A stretch of DNA of 64,000 bases, from contig NZ_BNAR01000001.1 in NCBI RefSeq assembly GCF_014653695.1, positions 1,232,736 through 1,296,735 of the forward strand, read 5' to 3'. The stretch's first letter is position 1, and every line of letters starts with the position of its first letter. This DNA comes from Lentzea cavernae. GTDB taxonomy: Bacteria; Actinomycetota; Actinomycetes; Mycobacteriales; Pseudonocardiaceae. Shown here piece after piece: positions 16,174 through 23,865 of the stretch. Under the pieces are notes generated by a model, which saw only the letters and a list, made by a program, of their open reading frames with translations, was not told the DNA's origin and searched no databases. Made by a program: the position numbers and the translations under genes.

Positions 16174-16743
16174 TTACCTCAGTCCGGCCAGCACGAAGTC
16201 GGCGATCTCCCCTGCCAGCTGACCAGGTGTTTTAGGCCCGTCCGGACGGAACCACATCGGCAGCTGGTTCACGACGCCGAGCGCGATCCGCACGACCGTG
16301 TCCGCGGGCACCTGCGAGCTGAACTCGCCGTCCGCCTGGCCCTTCTCGATCACCGCGAGGAACGTCTCGTGGTAGCGCCGCCGCTCGGCGCGGAAGTCGG
16401 TCATCCGCTCCTCGCCGAGCCGGTGCAGCTCGCGGACGAACACGGCCGTCTCGTCGACCCGTTCCGCGGTCGAGGAGACGAGCGAGGCGAGGATCTCGCG
16501 CACCGTCTCGCCGGCGGACAGGCCGAGGCCGATGATCCGGTCCATGTCGGCGGACTGGGCCGTGATCAGCAGCCGGTAGATCTCGAAGAGCAGGTCGTCC
16601 TTCGAGCGGAAGTAGTGGTACAGCGCGCCCTTGGTGATCCCGGCGGCGTTGACGATCTCCTGCACCGAGGTCGCGTCGTAGCCCTGCGACGCGAACAGGC
16701 GCACGGCCGCGTCGATGATCCTCTGCTCGGTCGCGCTGGGCAC
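16174..16743 (-). CDS. TetR-family regulator
   Basis: A 189-aa TetR protein. The helix-turn-helix occupies about residues 8-52: QRIIDAAVRLFASQGYDATSVQEIVNAAGITKGALYHYFRSKDDLL. The ligand domain (QSADMDRIIGLGLSAGETVREILASL and onward) is of the KstR2-like type often found with acyl-CoA or lipid genes. It starts at GTG 16743, 2 nt after the LLM oxidoreductase stop, so the two are one operon. A perfect TetR-type palindrome sits in the promoter of that operon (17749-17764), pointing to autoregulation. Confidence 0.9.
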   Translation of the reverse strand: MPSATEQRIIDAAVRLFASQGYDATSVQEIVNAAGITKGALYHYFRSKDDLLFEIYRLLITAQSADMDRIIGLGLSAGETVREILASLVSSTAERVDETAVFVRELHRLGEERMTDFRAERRRYHETFLAVIEKGQADGEFSSQVPADTVVRIALGVVNQLPMWFRPDGPKTPGQLAGEIADFVLAGLR

Positions 16744-16745
16744 CG

Positions 16746-17696
16746 CTACGCCCCAGGTGCCAGCGCGCGCACCTGTTCGGCCTGGTCACCGCCGGTCGGG
16801 AGGAGCGCGATGATCGGCGTGTCGACGCCGGCTGCCTGGTACTCGGCGACCCGCGAACGGCACTGCGCGATCGACCCGTGCACGACGAGCGCGTCCACGA
16901 CCTCGTCCGGGATCGACTTCGACGCGGCCTTGCGGTCGCCCGCCGCCCACGCCTCGTGCATCGGGCGCAGCACCTCGCCGCGGCCCAGCCAGTCGTGGAA
17001 CGCCGCGTAGGCGGGCACGGTCAGGTACGTGCTGATCAGCATGCGTCCCAACGCCCGTGCGGCGTCGGCGTCCTCGGTCGGGCACACGAAGATCCGCGCC
17101 GCGAGCTCGGCGTCGCCCAGTTCCTGACGCACCTGCGCGACGTCGGACGCGGCGAGCCAGTTGGTGATGGCGCCGTCGGCCTCGCGGCCGGCCAGGCGCA
17201 GCATGTTCGGGCGCAGCGCCGCGAGCATGATGGGCACCTTCTCCGCCGGCGGGCGCTCCAGCTTGAAGCCCTTCACGGAGAACGTGTCGTAGTCGGCGCT
17301 GACCTTCTCCCCCGCCAGCGCGGCCTTCAGGAAGCGCAACGTGTCGCGCGTGCGCTTGAACGGCTCCTCGAACGGGATGGCGTTCCAGCGCTGCACGATC
17401 GCGGGCGACGACGAGCCGATGCCCAGCACGAACCGCCCGCCGGTCACCTCGGCGAGCGTCGCGGCCGTCATCGCGAGCGTGGCGGGACCGCGCGTGTAGA
17501 CCGGCGCGATCGCCGTCCCGAAGCGCAGCTCGGAGGACCACTGGGCGGCCAGGGCGAGCGGCGTGAACGCGTCGGTGCCGGTCGTCTCGGCCGACCACAC
17601 GTCCGTGTAGCCGAGCCCCGCGAGCTCGGACACCAGCGCGCGGTGCTCCAGCACCGGCACGCCGATCAACGGCAGCGTGATTCCCCAACGAGCCAT
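16746..17696 (-). CDS. LLM-class F420-dependent oxidoreductase
   Basis: A 316-aa luciferase-like monooxygenase-fold protein starting MARWGITLPLIGVPV (ATG 17696, GGAGG 5 nt upstream). Family features: ELAGLGYTDVWSAET, LRFGTAIAPVYTRGPATLAMTAATL, GRFVLGIGSSSP and the C-terminal VHGSIAQCRSRVAEYQAAGVD. Most actinobacterial members of this kind use F420 and oxidise or reduce small organic substrates; the substrate here is unknown. Followed immediately by its TetR regulator. Confidence 0.88.
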   Translation of the reverse strand: MARWGITLPLIGVPVLEHRALVSELAGLGYTDVWSAETTGTDAFTPLALAAQWSSELRFGTAIAPVYTRGPATLAMTAATLAEVTGGRFVLGIGSSSPAIVQRWNAIPFEEPFKRTRDTLRFLKAALAGEKVSADYDTFSVKGFKLERPPAEKVPIMLAALRPNMLRLAGREADGAITNWLAASDVAQVRQELGDAELAARIFVCPTEDADAARALGRMLISTYLTVPAYAAFHDWLGRGEVLRPMHEAWAAGDRKAASKSIPDEVVDALVVHGSIAQCRSRVAEYQAAGVDTPIIALLPTGGDQAEQVRALAPGA

Positions 17697-17744
17697 GAAC
17701 GCCTCCAAGCAGCGACATTCCTAGAAGCCGTGAACTTGGAGGCC

Positions 17745-17773
17745 ACCCTACCGACCGGTCGGTATGCTCACAA
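17745..17773 (-). promoter_or_regulatory. Promoter with embedded TetR operator
   Basis: On the minus strand, TTGTGA (17773-17768), 17 nt, TAGGGT (17750-17745). The spacer is almost filled by the perfect 16-nt palindrome TACCGACCGGTCGGTA (17749-17764), typical of TetR regulators. A bound repressor would block polymerase. It drives the LLM oxidoreductase and the TetR gene. Confidence 0.7.
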
Positions 17774-17775
17774 CC

Positions 17776-18432
17776 TCACTTCTTCCGCGCCATGGTCAGG
17801 CCGTCCGCGATCGGCACCAGCACCGACTCCACGCGCGAGTCGGAGCGCACGAACCTGTTGAAGGCGTCGATCGCGGCGGCGTTGCCCTCCGGCTGCTCGT
17901 CGGCGGCCTCGCCGTAGTAGAGCGTGTTGTCGGCGAGCAGCAGGCCGCCCTGCCGCACGCGGGGCACCAGCAGGTCCCAGTAGTGGACGTACCCGACCTT
18001 GTCCGCGTCGATAAACACCAGGTCGATGACCGGCTGCTCCGGCAGGTCGGCCAGCGTCTGCGCCGCCGCGCCGATCCGCAGGTCGATGCGGTCGCGCACG
18101 CCCGCCGCCTGCCACGCCTCCTCGGCGATCGAGGTCCACTCGGCCGAGAGGTCGCAGGTGATGACCTTGCCGGACGGCGGGAGCGCCTGCGCGAACGCCA
18201 GCGTGGAGTACCCGGTGTAGGTGCCGACCTCGACCACGGTCTGCGCGCCGGTGAGCTTGACCAGCAGGGACAGCAGCACCGCCTGCTCGTGCGGGATCTG
18301 CATCTCGGCCGAGTCGCCGAGCTCCGCGGTGCGGGCGATGAGCTTCTCCTGCACGGCGCTCGGCTGGCCCGCCTGCTCGCGCACGTAGCGGTAGATCTGC
18401 GGGGTCATGACCACGGTCTTGAAGTCGTTCAC
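17776..18432 (-). CDS. SAM-dependent O-methyltransferase, CCoAOMT-like
   Basis: A 218-aa class I methyltransferase of the small cation-dependent O-methyltransferase family, which includes caffeoyl-CoA and catechol O-methyltransferases. Motifs: VVEVGTYTGYSTLAFAQALP (SAM site), VITCDLSAEW, DLVFIDADKVGYVHYWDLL (metal-binding Asp) and LLLADNTLYYGE. It starts at GTG 18432, 13 nt after the stop of the hydroxylase-like gene and as third gene of the ammonia-lyase operon. That context fits methylation of a catechol such as caffeate, its CoA ester, or L-DOPA. Confidence 0.85.
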   Translation of the reverse strand: MNDFKTVVMTPQIYRYVREQAGQPSAVQEKLIARTAELGDSAEMQIPHEQAVLLSLLVKLTGAQTVVEVGTYTGYSTLAFAQALPPSGKVITCDLSAEWTSIAEEAWQAAGVRDRIDLRIGAAAQTLADLPEQPVIDLVFIDADKVGYVHYWDLLVPRVRQGGLLLADNTLYYGEAADEQPEGNAAAIDAFNRFVRSDSRVESVLVPIADGLTMARKK

Positions 18433-18445
18433 GCGCGGCCTTCTC

Positions 18446-19204
18446 TCATAGTCGGGTGGCGAACGTCCTGAGTGTCTCTCCGTGCTCGGGTTCGAGCGGG
18501 TGTTTCGCGAGGTCGTGACCGATCGCGGACAAGATGGCCGCCCGATGGGCCCGGTAGCGGCTCACGCACACGTTCTCCCGGCTCACGAGGAAGAACTCGT
18601 CGAACCGCGCGCGTTCGGCGTCACAGGTGGTCTCGCGGGCACGCCCCGACTCCCGCAGCAGCGACGGGCCGTCGGGCACGAGTTTGCGCATGACCTCGAT
18701 GTGCGCCACCAGGTTCGCCTTGCTCGCGGAGGAGAGCGGTTGCGCCGCCGCGGGCCCCAGCGCGGCGCGCGCCCGGCGCAGCAGACCGGGCAGCGGCTCG
18801 TAGTCACGTGCCCACCGCCCGCTGAAGGCCGGGTCGAACGTCATCATCATCGGGCGGATGACGTCCTCGTACACCTGCCGGGAACAACTGCCCGAATAGG
18901 CCAGCATCACCGAGTACGCGTCGTATCCAAGCGCAGTGAGGCGGACTAGCTGCGAATCAGGCTCGCGTATCAACCGATCGAGTGAATCCGACAGGAACTT
19001 CCAGACCAGGAACGCGCCGTGGTGGCCGAGGAACCACCTGTGCACGGCGTGGTCCACCGAATCCTCCGGGGTGCGGATCACGATCGGCGTCTGGAAGCAG
19101 CCGTCCGCGCACGGGATCAGGTCCGCGCCCGGCATCGGCAAACGCAGGACGGGCAGGTCGACCCAGGTGTGGCCCCAGGGAGGCGAGCAGGCGGGAGCAC
19201 TCAT
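18446..19204 (-). CDS. Probable heme-dependent tyrosine 3-hydroxylase-like protein
   Basis: A 252-aa protein starting at ATG 19204, which overlaps the stop of the ammonia-lyase gene as ATGA. Visible features are LRLPMPGADLIPCADGCFQ, HRWFLGHHGAFLVWKFLSD (His-rich), MLAYSGSCSRQVYEDVIRP, DPAFSGRWARDYEPLPGLLR and a Cys-containing segment ENVCVSRYRAHRA. From memory these recall the histidine-ligated heme L-tyrosine 3-hydroxylases of the LmbB2/Orf13 type that make L-DOPA in pyrrolobenzodiazepine and lincomycin pathways. I cannot align them, so this is a proposal. The neighbours (TAL-like lyase, catechol O-methyltransferase) fit it well. Otherwise: unknown protein. Confidence 0.5.
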   Translation of the reverse strand: MSAPACSPPWGHTWVDLPVLRLPMPGADLIPCADGCFQTPIVIRTPEDSVDHAVHRWFLGHHGAFLVWKFLSDSLDRLIREPDSQLVRLTALGYDAYSVMLAYSGSCSRQVYEDVIRPMMMTFDPAFSGRWARDYEPLPGLLRRARAALGPAAAQPLSSASKANLVAHIEVMRKLVPDGPSLLRESGRARETTCDAERARFDEFFLVSRENVCVSRYRAHRAAILSAIGHDLAKHPLEPEHGETLRTFATRL

Positions 19205-20712
19205 CGCACGCCCTCCACTTCGGACGCGAGGGTGTCGAGGAGGTCCGCGACCCGGCCGAGGGTGGTGTCGAGCGGCCGGTCCTCCACGATCGGCGGCACC
19301 TCCCGCGCGATCCGGTCGAACACCGCGGCCAGTCGCGGCGCCCGCGGACGGCGCGCACCGACGTGCACGGCCTGGCGCAACCCGACGGCGAGGCCCGCGT
19401 GCAGGTACCGCAGCAGCTTCGCCTGGTCCAGCGCGGTGAACGCGGCCTGCGTGCCGAACGGGACGACGTCCTGGTTGTGCAGGTTCGTCGGCAGGCTCTG
19501 CACCGAGGCGGGCGCGGCGGCCCTGCGCATCGCGGCGACGGTCGCCGTCGCGCACAGCTGCACGCCCTGCACCGCGTGGTGCTGACCGGGCAGCGGGCTG
19601 AGCATCGGCGGCAACCCGCTGGTGCGGTGGGGGTCCACCAACAGGTCGAGCTGCCGTTCGGCCAGGTTGCCCAGCTGCACCAGGGCGACGTTGAGCTGGT
19701 CGGCCGCGAAGGCGCTGGGCTGTCCGAAGAAGTTGCCGCCGTGCACGACCTCCCCCGTCTCGGGGAAGAACAACGGGTTGTCGCTCACGCCGTTGAGGTC
19801 GCGGCGCACGACCTCGTCCGCGTGCCGCACGCTCGTGCCGGCCGCGCCGATCAGCTGTGGTGTGCAACGGATGCTGTAGGGCTCCTGCAGCGGGCGCTCA
19901 CCGGACGGTCTGCTGCCCTCGAGCCATGACCTGATGGACGCACCCGTTTCAGCGACGTCCGGATGCCCGAACGCGGCCAGTAGTCCAACCGACGTGAACT
20001 CGGTGCCGCATCCCAGCACGTCGGTCATCAAGGCCGACAACAATTCCGCCGTGCGTCGCGCGCGAACCGCTTGCGCCACAGCGAGTCCGAGTGCCGCGGC
20101 GGTCACCGAGATGCCGTTGACCAACGCGAGGGCGTCGCGTCCGTCCAGGACGAGTCTGCTCAGGCCTGATCGTGTGAGCGCTTCCCCGGCCGACACGAGC
20201 CGGCCTTCGAAGAACGCGTTCCCGTTACCGCGCAACGCATGCGCCACGTACGCGAGCGGTTGGAGATCACCACTGGCACCGACTGACCCCAAACGTGGTA
20301 CAGCTGGGGCGAATGCGGTGTCCAGCATGGCAGCCAGCGACGCCAGGACCTGCTCGGACACTCCGGATCGCCCCTGCGCCAACGAGAACAGCCGCGCGAG
20401 CACGGCCGCTCTGGCGACGGCGGGCGGCAGCAGTTCACCGTGGCCGACGATGTGGTGGATGATCGTGTTGTCGCTCTGGCCGGCGGCGTCCGCACGGCCC
20501 TCGAACTCGACGAGTGGGCCGAAACCCGTTGTGACACCGTAGATGGCGCGACCGGACGCGCTGACTTCCAGCACGAACTCACGGCAGCGCTTGACGCGGT
20601 CGAGCACGTCCGCGGGTAGTGCGACGCGCATCCGGTCGCGGGCGAGCTCGAGGTGCGCCGGTTCGAGGTGTACGCCCAGATTCAGGGCAGCAGGGGATGT
20701 TCCGACAGGCAT
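19201..20712 (-). CDS. MIO-type aromatic amino-acid ammonia-lyase, tyrosine-type
   Basis: A 503-aa member of the HAL/PAL/TAL family. LGSVGASGDLQPLAY contains Ala146-Ser147-Gly148, which cyclise to the MIO cofactor. Tyr58 lies in AIYGVTTGFGP, and SDNPLFF, EPYSIRCTPQ and GGNFFGQPSAFA line the active site. The substrate-selectivity pair, by alignment with Rhodobacter TAL (His-Leu), is His87-Ile88 in TIIHHIVG; histidine lyases have Ser-His and PALs Phe-Leu. It therefore probably acts on tyrosine or DOPA, giving coumarate or caffeate; an aminomutase is the alternative. AGGAGG lies 5 nt before the ATG. First gene of a coupled three-gene operon. Confidence 0.85.
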   Translation of the reverse strand: MPVGTSPAALNLGVHLEPAHLELARDRMRVALPADVLDRVKRCREFVLEVSASGRAIYGVTTGFGPLVEFEGRADAAGQSDNTIIHHIVGHGELLPPAVARAAVLARLFSLAQGRSGVSEQVLASLAAMLDTAFAPAVPRLGSVGASGDLQPLAYVAHALRGNGNAFFEGRLVSAGEALTRSGLSRLVLDGRDALALVNGISVTAAALGLAVAQAVRARRTAELLSALMTDVLGCGTEFTSVGLLAAFGHPDVAETGASIRSWLEGSRPSGERPLQEPYSIRCTPQLIGAAGTSVRHADEVVRRDLNGVSDNPLFFPETGEVVHGGNFFGQPSAFAADQLNVALVQLGNLAERQLDLLVDPHRTSGLPPMLSPLPGQHHAVQGVQLCATATVAAMRRAAAPASVQSLPTNLHNQDVVPFGTQAAFTALDQAKLLRYLHAGLAVGLRQAVHVGARRPRAPRLAAVFDRIAREVPPIVEDRPLDTTLGRVADLLDTLASEVEGVR

Positions 20713-20779
20713 GACGCCTCCTGGGGATGGGGGGCCACTCGCGACGATCCCCTTTGTTCTGTCAGGGAGAAAGGGCCTT

Positions 20780-20923
20780 ATGTACGCACTAAACGAGGAA
20801 AAGTTCTCAACTTCGTCACGGCGTGATCAAGCCGCCGGAGAGGTGATCGAACTCTCCGCGCACGATTCGGCCCAAAAGATCGGCTGGCTGCTCCACCGGG
20901 GTGAACACGGCAGGGGGCACTGA
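20780..20923 (+). CDS. Possible 47-aa small protein
   Basis: ATG 20780 behind GAGAAAGG opens a 47-codon frame, MYALNEEKFSTSSRRDQAAG... ending GEHGRGH. It lies on the opposite strand to, and between, the 4CL-like gene and the ammonia-lyase operon, in the 295-nt gap where that operon's promoter must also be. Codon third positions are about 60% GC, much lower than the neighbours, so it may be spurious or a small regulatory or precursor peptide. No family recognised. Confidence 0.3.
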   Translation: MYALNEEKFSTSSRRDQAAGEVIELSAHDSAQKIGWLLHRGEHGRGH

Positions 20924-21008
20924 GACCTCGCCCACACGAGACCCCACCGATGTCCTTGCGCGCCAAGGACTACGCCGAATGTGTAGCCGCCATCGGTGTC
21001 CGGCAGGC

Positions 21009-22436
21009 TCACCGCTGGGTGTCCTTCAGCAGGCGGCGGAGGACCTTGCCGGACACGGACTTCGGAATCTCTTGCACGAAGACAACTTCGCGCACCTTCT
21101 TGTACGGCGCCACCTCCGCCGCCACGAAGGTCATCAGCTCCTCCGCCGTGACATCGCCTTGCGTCACCACGAAGGCTTTCGGGATCTCCCCGTTAGCTCG
21201 ATCGGCCGCACCGATCACGGCGGCGTCCAGGACGGAGGGATGGCGGCGCAGCACCGCCTCCAGTTCGGCGGGCGCGACCTGGTACCCCTTGTACTTGATC
21301 ATCTCCTTGACGCGGTCCACGACGTGGAACCGGCCGTTGTGGACGCGCACCAGGTCCCCTGTGCGCAACCAGCCGTCCACGAAGGCTTCACGGGTGGCCT
21401 CGTCGTCGCCGAGGTAGCCGTCCATCACCTGAGGACCGCGCAGGAGCATCTCGCCCTCGGCGGCGTCCGTTGTGGTGCCCGGTTGGACGATGCGCGCTTC
21501 TGTTCCAGGGCAGAGCACGCCGACGCTCGCGGGGTCGGATTCCACGTCGTCGTCGAATGTCTGGTGCGTGCCACCGGCTTCGGTGAGGCCGTAGCCCTGC
21601 CGGACGGGTGCTCCGAGCCTCAGTTCGGCTTCCCTGCGCACGGCGTCGTCGAGCGGGGCGGCGCCGCACAGGACGAGCTTGAGGCCGAGTTCCGGTACCG
21701 GGCCGGGGTGGTCCGCGATGGCGGCGGCGAGCGGTGGCACCAGGAACGCCCGCGTGACCCCGTGTTCGGCGAGGCGCTGCAGGTAGGTGCCGGTGTCGCT
21801 CCTCGGCATGGTCACGAGGGTGGCGCCGGCGAGCAGGCCGGAGTTGAGGACGATCGCGAAGCCGTAGACGTGGAAGAACGGCAGGTTCGCGGCGAGCACG
21901 TCGGTCTCGTCGATGCGCCAGCCGGGCCTGTGCTGCTCCAGGTTCGCGACGAGCGCGCGGTGGCTGAGCTTGACGGCCTTGGTCAGACCTGTTGTGCCGC
22001 TGGAGAAGAGGACGACCGCGGTGCTCAGCGGGTTTCCCGGTGGGAGCGAATCGGTGTCGCTCGCGGGGAGGTCGTCCAGGTCGAGCGTCGCGGTGACGTT
22101 CGCGAGCTCCTTGAGCCGTGCGATCTCCGGCGGCGTGAGCGTCGGGTTGATGAGCGCGACGGTGGCGCCCGCGGCCATGACCGCGTGCAGGCCGACGGCG
22201 AACGCAGGCCGGTTCAGGCTGGCGATCGCGACCGTGTCACCGGGCTTGATCCCGTTGCGCACCAAGCCTTTGGCCGTGGTCTCGACCAATCGGGCCAACT
22301 CGGCGTACGTGAGCGACTCGCCCGTGACGGCGTCCACGAGGGCGAGCTTGTCGTTGTGCCGTGCGTGTTCCAGAACGTGTTCGGGCACCGTGCGTTCGGG
22401 AACCGCCACCGCCGGCAGGGGGCTGCGGTAGATCAC
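21009..22436 (-). CDS. 4-coumarate-CoA-ligase-like adenylating enzyme
   Basis: A 475-aa ANL-superfamily acyl-CoA synthetase. Motifs in order: VLFSSGTTGLTKAVKLSHR (AMP P-loop), NLPFFHVYGFA, LVLCGAAPL, RQGYGLTEAGGTH, DGWLRTGDLVRV, VDRVKEMIKYKGYQVAPAELE (hinge) and PKSVSGKVLRRLL (catalytic Lys). It lacks a carrier-protein domain. Order and motifs are those of 4CL-type ligases for aryl or hydroxycinnamic acids, though fatty-acid ligases look similar. It lies 296 nt upstream of, and codirectional with, the ammonia-lyase operon, supporting a hydroxycinnamate substrate. Confidence 0.85.
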   Translation of the reverse strand: MIYRSPLPAVAVPERTVPEHVLEHARHNDKLALVDAVTGESLTYAELARLVETTAKGLVRNGIKPGDTVAIASLNRPAFAVGLHAVMAAGATVALINPTLTPPEIARLKELANVTATLDLDDLPASDTDSLPPGNPLSTAVVLFSSGTTGLTKAVKLSHRALVANLEQHRPGWRIDETDVLAANLPFFHVYGFAIVLNSGLLAGATLVTMPRSDTGTYLQRLAEHGVTRAFLVPPLAAAIADHPGPVPELGLKLVLCGAAPLDDAVRREAELRLGAPVRQGYGLTEAGGTHQTFDDDVESDPASVGVLCPGTEARIVQPGTTTDAAEGEMLLRGPQVMDGYLGDDEATREAFVDGWLRTGDLVRVHNGRFHVVDRVKEMIKYKGYQVAPAELEAVLRRHPSVLDAAVIGAADRANGEIPKAFVVTQGDVTAEELMTFVAAEVAPYKKVREVVFVQEIPKSVSGKVLRRLLKDTQR

Positions 22437-22532
22437 AGGCTCGGCTCCGGTCTCGACGCCGCCGCGCCTCGTGCACGGCGGCGTAGCCGGAGGTTATCGG
22501 CACTTCACGTGATCAGGTGGCCGGAAAACCGG

Positions 22533-23378
22533 TCAGAGGCTGACGCCGCGCTCGGCCAACCAGCCCACCGGGTTGATCTTCTGGCCGCCGGCGGCCCACA
22601 CCTCGAAGTGCAGGTGCGGACCGGTCGACTGGCCGCGGTTGCCGATCGTCGCGATCTGCTGCCCGGACTTGACCTTGGCGCCCTGCGGGACGTCGATGGT
22701 GTTCATGTGGCCGTAGACGGTGATGGTGCCGTCCTCGTGCTGCACGCGGACCCACAGCCCGAACCCGGACGCGGGCCCGGCCTCGACGACGGTCCCGTCC
22801 ATGACGGCGACGATCGGCGTGCCGATGGCGTTGGCGATGTCGACACCGTTGTGGCTGGTGCCCCACCGCGCGCCGAACCCGGACGTGAACGACCCCTGAG
22901 CGGGCCGCACGACCTTCGGGCGCTTCGCCTCCTCCTCGGCGGCGATCCGCGCGGCCTCGACCTTGGCGGCCTCCACGCGCTGCACGTAGGCGCCCTCGGC
23001 GGACCTGAGCGCCTCGGAGACGTGGAACTGCGCCTGGATCTGCTCGGCCTGCAGCAGCTTGCGCGCCTCGGACCCGGTGTCCACGGAGTGGATCGTCTGC
23101 GGACCCTGCTGCTGCGGCGGCGCGGTCATGGCCGCCGCCGCGAGGTTCTTGGTGGCCGCGACCGGCATGATCATCCGTTCGACGGGCCCGACCGTGGTGG
23201 CCGCCTGCGCGAAACCGGCGCCGGCGAGGGCACCCGCGGCGACCACCACCGCTACGGCCTTCTTGCGGTCCAGGTCCACCTTGGTGATGACGTCGACCAG
23301 AGGACCCTTCGCTCCTCGCAGGAGGGACTTCGTCTGCGACGAGCCCTCCGCACGATGCCGTGCCAAACCTGCCTCCAT
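22533..23378 (-). CDS. M23 zinc metallopeptidase
   Basis: A 281-aa protein with one N-terminal hydrophobic segment (AVAVVVAAGALAGAGFAQAA, about residues 40-60) that anchors or exports it. A helical linker rich in Glu and Ala follows (residues 100-150), then a LytM/M23 domain. Zinc ligands are visible in WGTSHNGVDIA (His and Asp) and GPHLHFEVW (HLH), with VYGHMN between. M23 enzymes cut peptidoglycan cross-links or activate other hydrolases. The long basic segment before the hydrophobic stretch makes the start uncertain. Confidence 0.9.
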   Translation of the reverse strand: MEAGLARHRAEGSSQTKSLLRGAKGPLVDVITKVDLDRKKAVAVVVAAGALAGAGFAQAATTVGPVERMIMPVAATKNLAAAAMTAPPQQQGPQTIHSVDTGSEARKLLQAEQIQAQFHVSEALRSAEGAYVQRVEAAKVEAARIAAEEEAKRPKVVRPAQGSFTSGFGARWGTSHNGVDIANAIGTPIVAVMDGTVVEAGPASGFGLWVRVQHEDGTITVYGHMNTIDVPQGAKVKSGQQIATIGNRGQSTGPHLHFEVWAAGGQKINPVGWLAERGVSL

Positions 23379-23812
23379 GCACTCGGGGGAGTTCGACGAC
23401 CGCGCTTCGCCCGGCTTCGGGGGGCCGGGCTGCGGGCTTCGGGGGCCCGGTGGCGGACTGGACCGTTTCGGGGGCGATCCGTGTCCTTGCGGTTATCGAA
23501 CCGTGACATGCGGCGCAGAACGTAACCTCGCGTGACCGACGCAAGCAAGCGAAGTGGGTGTTCAGGTGATTAGGCCCACTGCTGGTCACTTTGGGTAGTC
23601 GGTTGGTTTAGGGCATGGTCAACGCACTTTGAACCAATCCTCGCGTTGCCGTTTGTACTGGTCAGTCGCTTTATCGTGAAAGGTTTGCCGGCGGTGGGTG
23701 CCGGGCAACGCGCTCGGATTCGCGGTTACATGGGGTGGCCGGGTCGTTTGGACACAACGCGGCCATGAGGACCGCCGCACCCCGGCCGCGCGCCCGCCTG
23801 GGGGCATGCAAA
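23379..23812. other. Gene-free interval upstream of the M23 gene
   Basis: About 430 nt between the M23 gene and the penicillin-binding-protein terminator. It holds GC-rich inverted segments around 23395-23460 and a lower-GC stretch around 23550-23680, probably the M23 promoter and 5' leader. I looked for the conserved core of a c-di-AMP riboswitch, which often precedes such genes, and did not find it. Short frames here lack ribosome sites. Confidence 0.4.
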
Positions 23813-23847
23813 GGGGCCGCCGGACGCACCTGGCGTCCGACGGCCCC
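23813..23847 (-). terminator. Intrinsic terminator of the bifunctional PBP gene
   Basis: Two 15-nt arms (23813-23827 and 23833-23847) pair with a single mismatch around a 5-nt loop. On the minus strand the stem is followed by TTT. It sits 18 nt beyond the stop of the PBP gene. Confidence 0.75.
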
Positions 23848-23865
23848 TGGGCCGAGCTCGTGCGG

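Noticed and set aside
17776..20712. Enediyne or beta-tyrosine pathway
   Set aside because: MIO aminomutases occur in enediyne loci, but no PKS, NRPS or condensation genes are present, and the His-Ile pair favours a lyase.
23379..23700. c-di-AMP riboswitch before the M23 peptidase
   Set aside because: Conserved core segments of the ydaO type are absent by eye, although such genes often carry it.
23619..23807. 62-aa minus-strand frame upstream of M23
   Set aside because: No ribosome site, and the N-terminal part reads through the PBP terminator side. Only the tail (QYKRQREDWFKVR) looks protein-like.
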